The position numbers were made by a program, and so were the translations under genes. This document shows positions 5,486 to 6,336 of a DNA stretch of 6,336 nt, in pieces; the first letter of the stretch is position 1; each line of letters opens with the position of its first letter. The DNA lies in assembly GCA_002724615.1 (NCBI GenBank), contig PBPF01000143.1, positions 1 through 6,336 of the forward strand, given 5' to 3'. Source of the DNA: Verrucomicrobiales bacterium (GTDB lineage Bacteria; Verrucomicrobiota; Verrucomicrobiia; Limisphaerales; UBA1100). The notes below the pieces were generated by a model that ran no database searches, was not told the DNA's origin, and worked only from the letters and a program-made list of their open reading frames with translations.

Positions 5486-6336
5486 CGTAAAAAACTTTCA
5501 AGCAATCGCGCGCGCGCGCGCGCAACGCCTCAAGTTCCTCTGCTGTGTCCGTCACCGCAATGAAATAACCGGCGCGGCTTGTGTCATCCACCGGTTTTGG
5601 AATCACCTCCCCCGGTCCATAATTCATTTTCGCCGATAGTATTTTCTCCATTCCCAGTAATTCCTGCAGTCCATCGATAGAACACACACGACCCGGCTTG
5701 AAATCCAAAAACTCAAGCACCGCGCACTTGGGTTTTTCCATCGATTGCACATCCGTCCGTGCCTCTCCGAGCACCGCCCCCAGATAATGCCCGTAGATAT
5801 CCACCCCAGACACTTCCGGAACAATGTGAGAAGCTACCAGCGAACCGCAACCGCGCGCCGCAATCTCCATTAGCCAGAATTTTCCATCCGCAAACCTGTA
5901 TTCCGCATGCGTCAATCCGAAAGGCAAACCGCTCCGCTCTACCAGCCGGTCGTTCTGTTTACGCAACGCCTCATAGTCGAACTCCGCATGGGCGGGAGTG
6001 TACACCAGTGTGTTTGCCACCGTTGGCCGGTGCGCGTAGTGCGACTTGATGGAAATAGCCAGACTGTGATGCCTCCCGTCATTCATCCATCCCTCCACCG
6101 TGAACTCCGGCCCGTCCACCCATCGTTCTGCCAATACTTGGCCATGAGCACCGGCGTCATCAAAAGCCGCCGCAAAATCCCCTGCGCCATCCACTCGGTG
6201 CACTCCCCGGCTCGACTGCCCAACCTCAGGCTTTAAAACCAGCGGCCACCCCAACTCCTCGGCATCCTTCAAGGAATTGCACACGGCAAACTCTGGTCCA
6301 CCCATTACCTCCCGCATACGCCGCTTGTTTGTGAAG
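5478..6336 (-). CDS. ATP-grasp carboxylate-amine ligase, 5' end outside window
   Basis: The reading frame enters from the right edge without a start; about 285 C-terminal residues are visible. The first in-window Met (6317) is not the true start: FTNKRR precedes it in frame and matches the conserved 'NKr-MRe' of ATP-grasp enzymes. These enzymes activate a carboxylate as acyl phosphate and join it to an amine (or thiol). Counting from the edge Phe: LVLKPEVGQSSRGV (32-45) is the ATP-binding loop with its Lys, LAERWVDGPEFTVEG (68-82) contains the adenine/lid glutamate, LTHAEYR (141-147) and LMEIAARGCGS (155-165) hold the Mg-binding acids, and DTSRAGYFIAVTDTAEELEAL (251-271) looks like the C-terminal subdomain of L-amino-acid ligase or PurK/biotin-carboxylase relatives. 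EIAAR instead of EINPR is closer to amino-acid ligases. The substrate is unknown. A (CG)8-type repeat lies near the 3' end. The stop TAA overlaps the next start. Confidence 0.88.
   Translation of the reverse strand, partial: FTNKRRMREVMGGPEFAVCNSLKDAEELGWPLVLKPEVGQSSRGVHRVDGAGDFAAAFDDAGAHGQVLAERWVDGPEFTVEGWMNDGRHHSLAISIKSHYAHRPTVANTLVYTPAHAEFDYEALRKQNDRLVERSGLPFGLTHAEYRFADGKFWLMEIAARGCGSLVASHIVPEVSGVDIYGHYLGAVLGEARTDVQSMEKPKCAVLEFLDFKPGRVCSIDGLQELLGMEKILSAKMNYGPGEVIPKPVDDTSRAGYFIAVTDTAEELEALRARARDCLKVFYDE
5507..5523. repeat. 17-base alternating CG dinucleotide tract
   Basis: The plus strand shows an uninterrupted alternating C-G run of 17 bases inside the last 16 codons of the ATP-grasp gene. 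It encodes the Arg-Ala-Arg-Ala-Arg of LRARARDCL. The tract is eight repeat units, long enough to be slippage-prone and able to adopt Z-DNA under supercoiling. Losing one unit would replace the last residues with a different tail ending at a TGA that overlaps the next ATG as ATGA. Gaining one would end the protein three codons past the repeat. Whether it varies is not visible from one sequence. Confidence 0.85.

Overview
The window looks like a bacterial chromosomal segment of moderately high GC. It is almost fully coding, and every gene I can support lies on the minus strand, so transcription runs from right to left. The left edge holds the start of a GTP-dependent PEP carboxykinase (pckG), a central-metabolism gene. 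A GTP-type PEPCK, Shine-Dalgarno-like sites and this style of surface-sugar operon would fit a Verrucomicrobiota/PVC or related Gram-negative lineage, but the taxonomic guess is weak.

Layout in transcription order: (1) 6336-5478, an ATP-grasp carboxylate-amine ligase whose N-terminus lies outside the window; (2) 5485-4688, a PF04909-type amidohydrolase; (3) about 4677-4048, a class I SAM methyltransferase; (4) 4051-3413, an RraA-like protein; (5) 3413-2682, a methyltransferase of the CmcI/'cephalosporin hydroxylase' family; (6) 2679-1576, a DegT/DnrJ/EryC1/StrS PLP aminotransferase; (7) 1579-521, a family 2 glycosyltransferase. A 113-base spacer at 408-520 follows, then pckG (407 to beyond base 1). 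Junctions 1 to 7 are 8-nt, 4-nt or 1-nt overlaps or gaps of 2 to 10 nt, so genes 1-7 almost certainly form one translationally coupled operon. Its promoter and first genes lie to the right of the window.

Working model (inference): the aminotransferase makes an amino sugar on a nucleotide carrier; the ATP-grasp enzyme joins a carboxylic acid or amino acid to an amine; one or both methyltransferases decorate the product; the amidohydrolase and RraA-like protein make or trim a small acid or acyl side group by hydrolysis, decarboxylation or aldol/retro-aldol chemistry; and the glycosyltransferase places the finished residue on a surface glycan. The families are individually familiar, but I do not recognise this exact set as a named pathway. 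No tRNA, rRNA, insertion sequence, CRISPR array or phage feature was seen.
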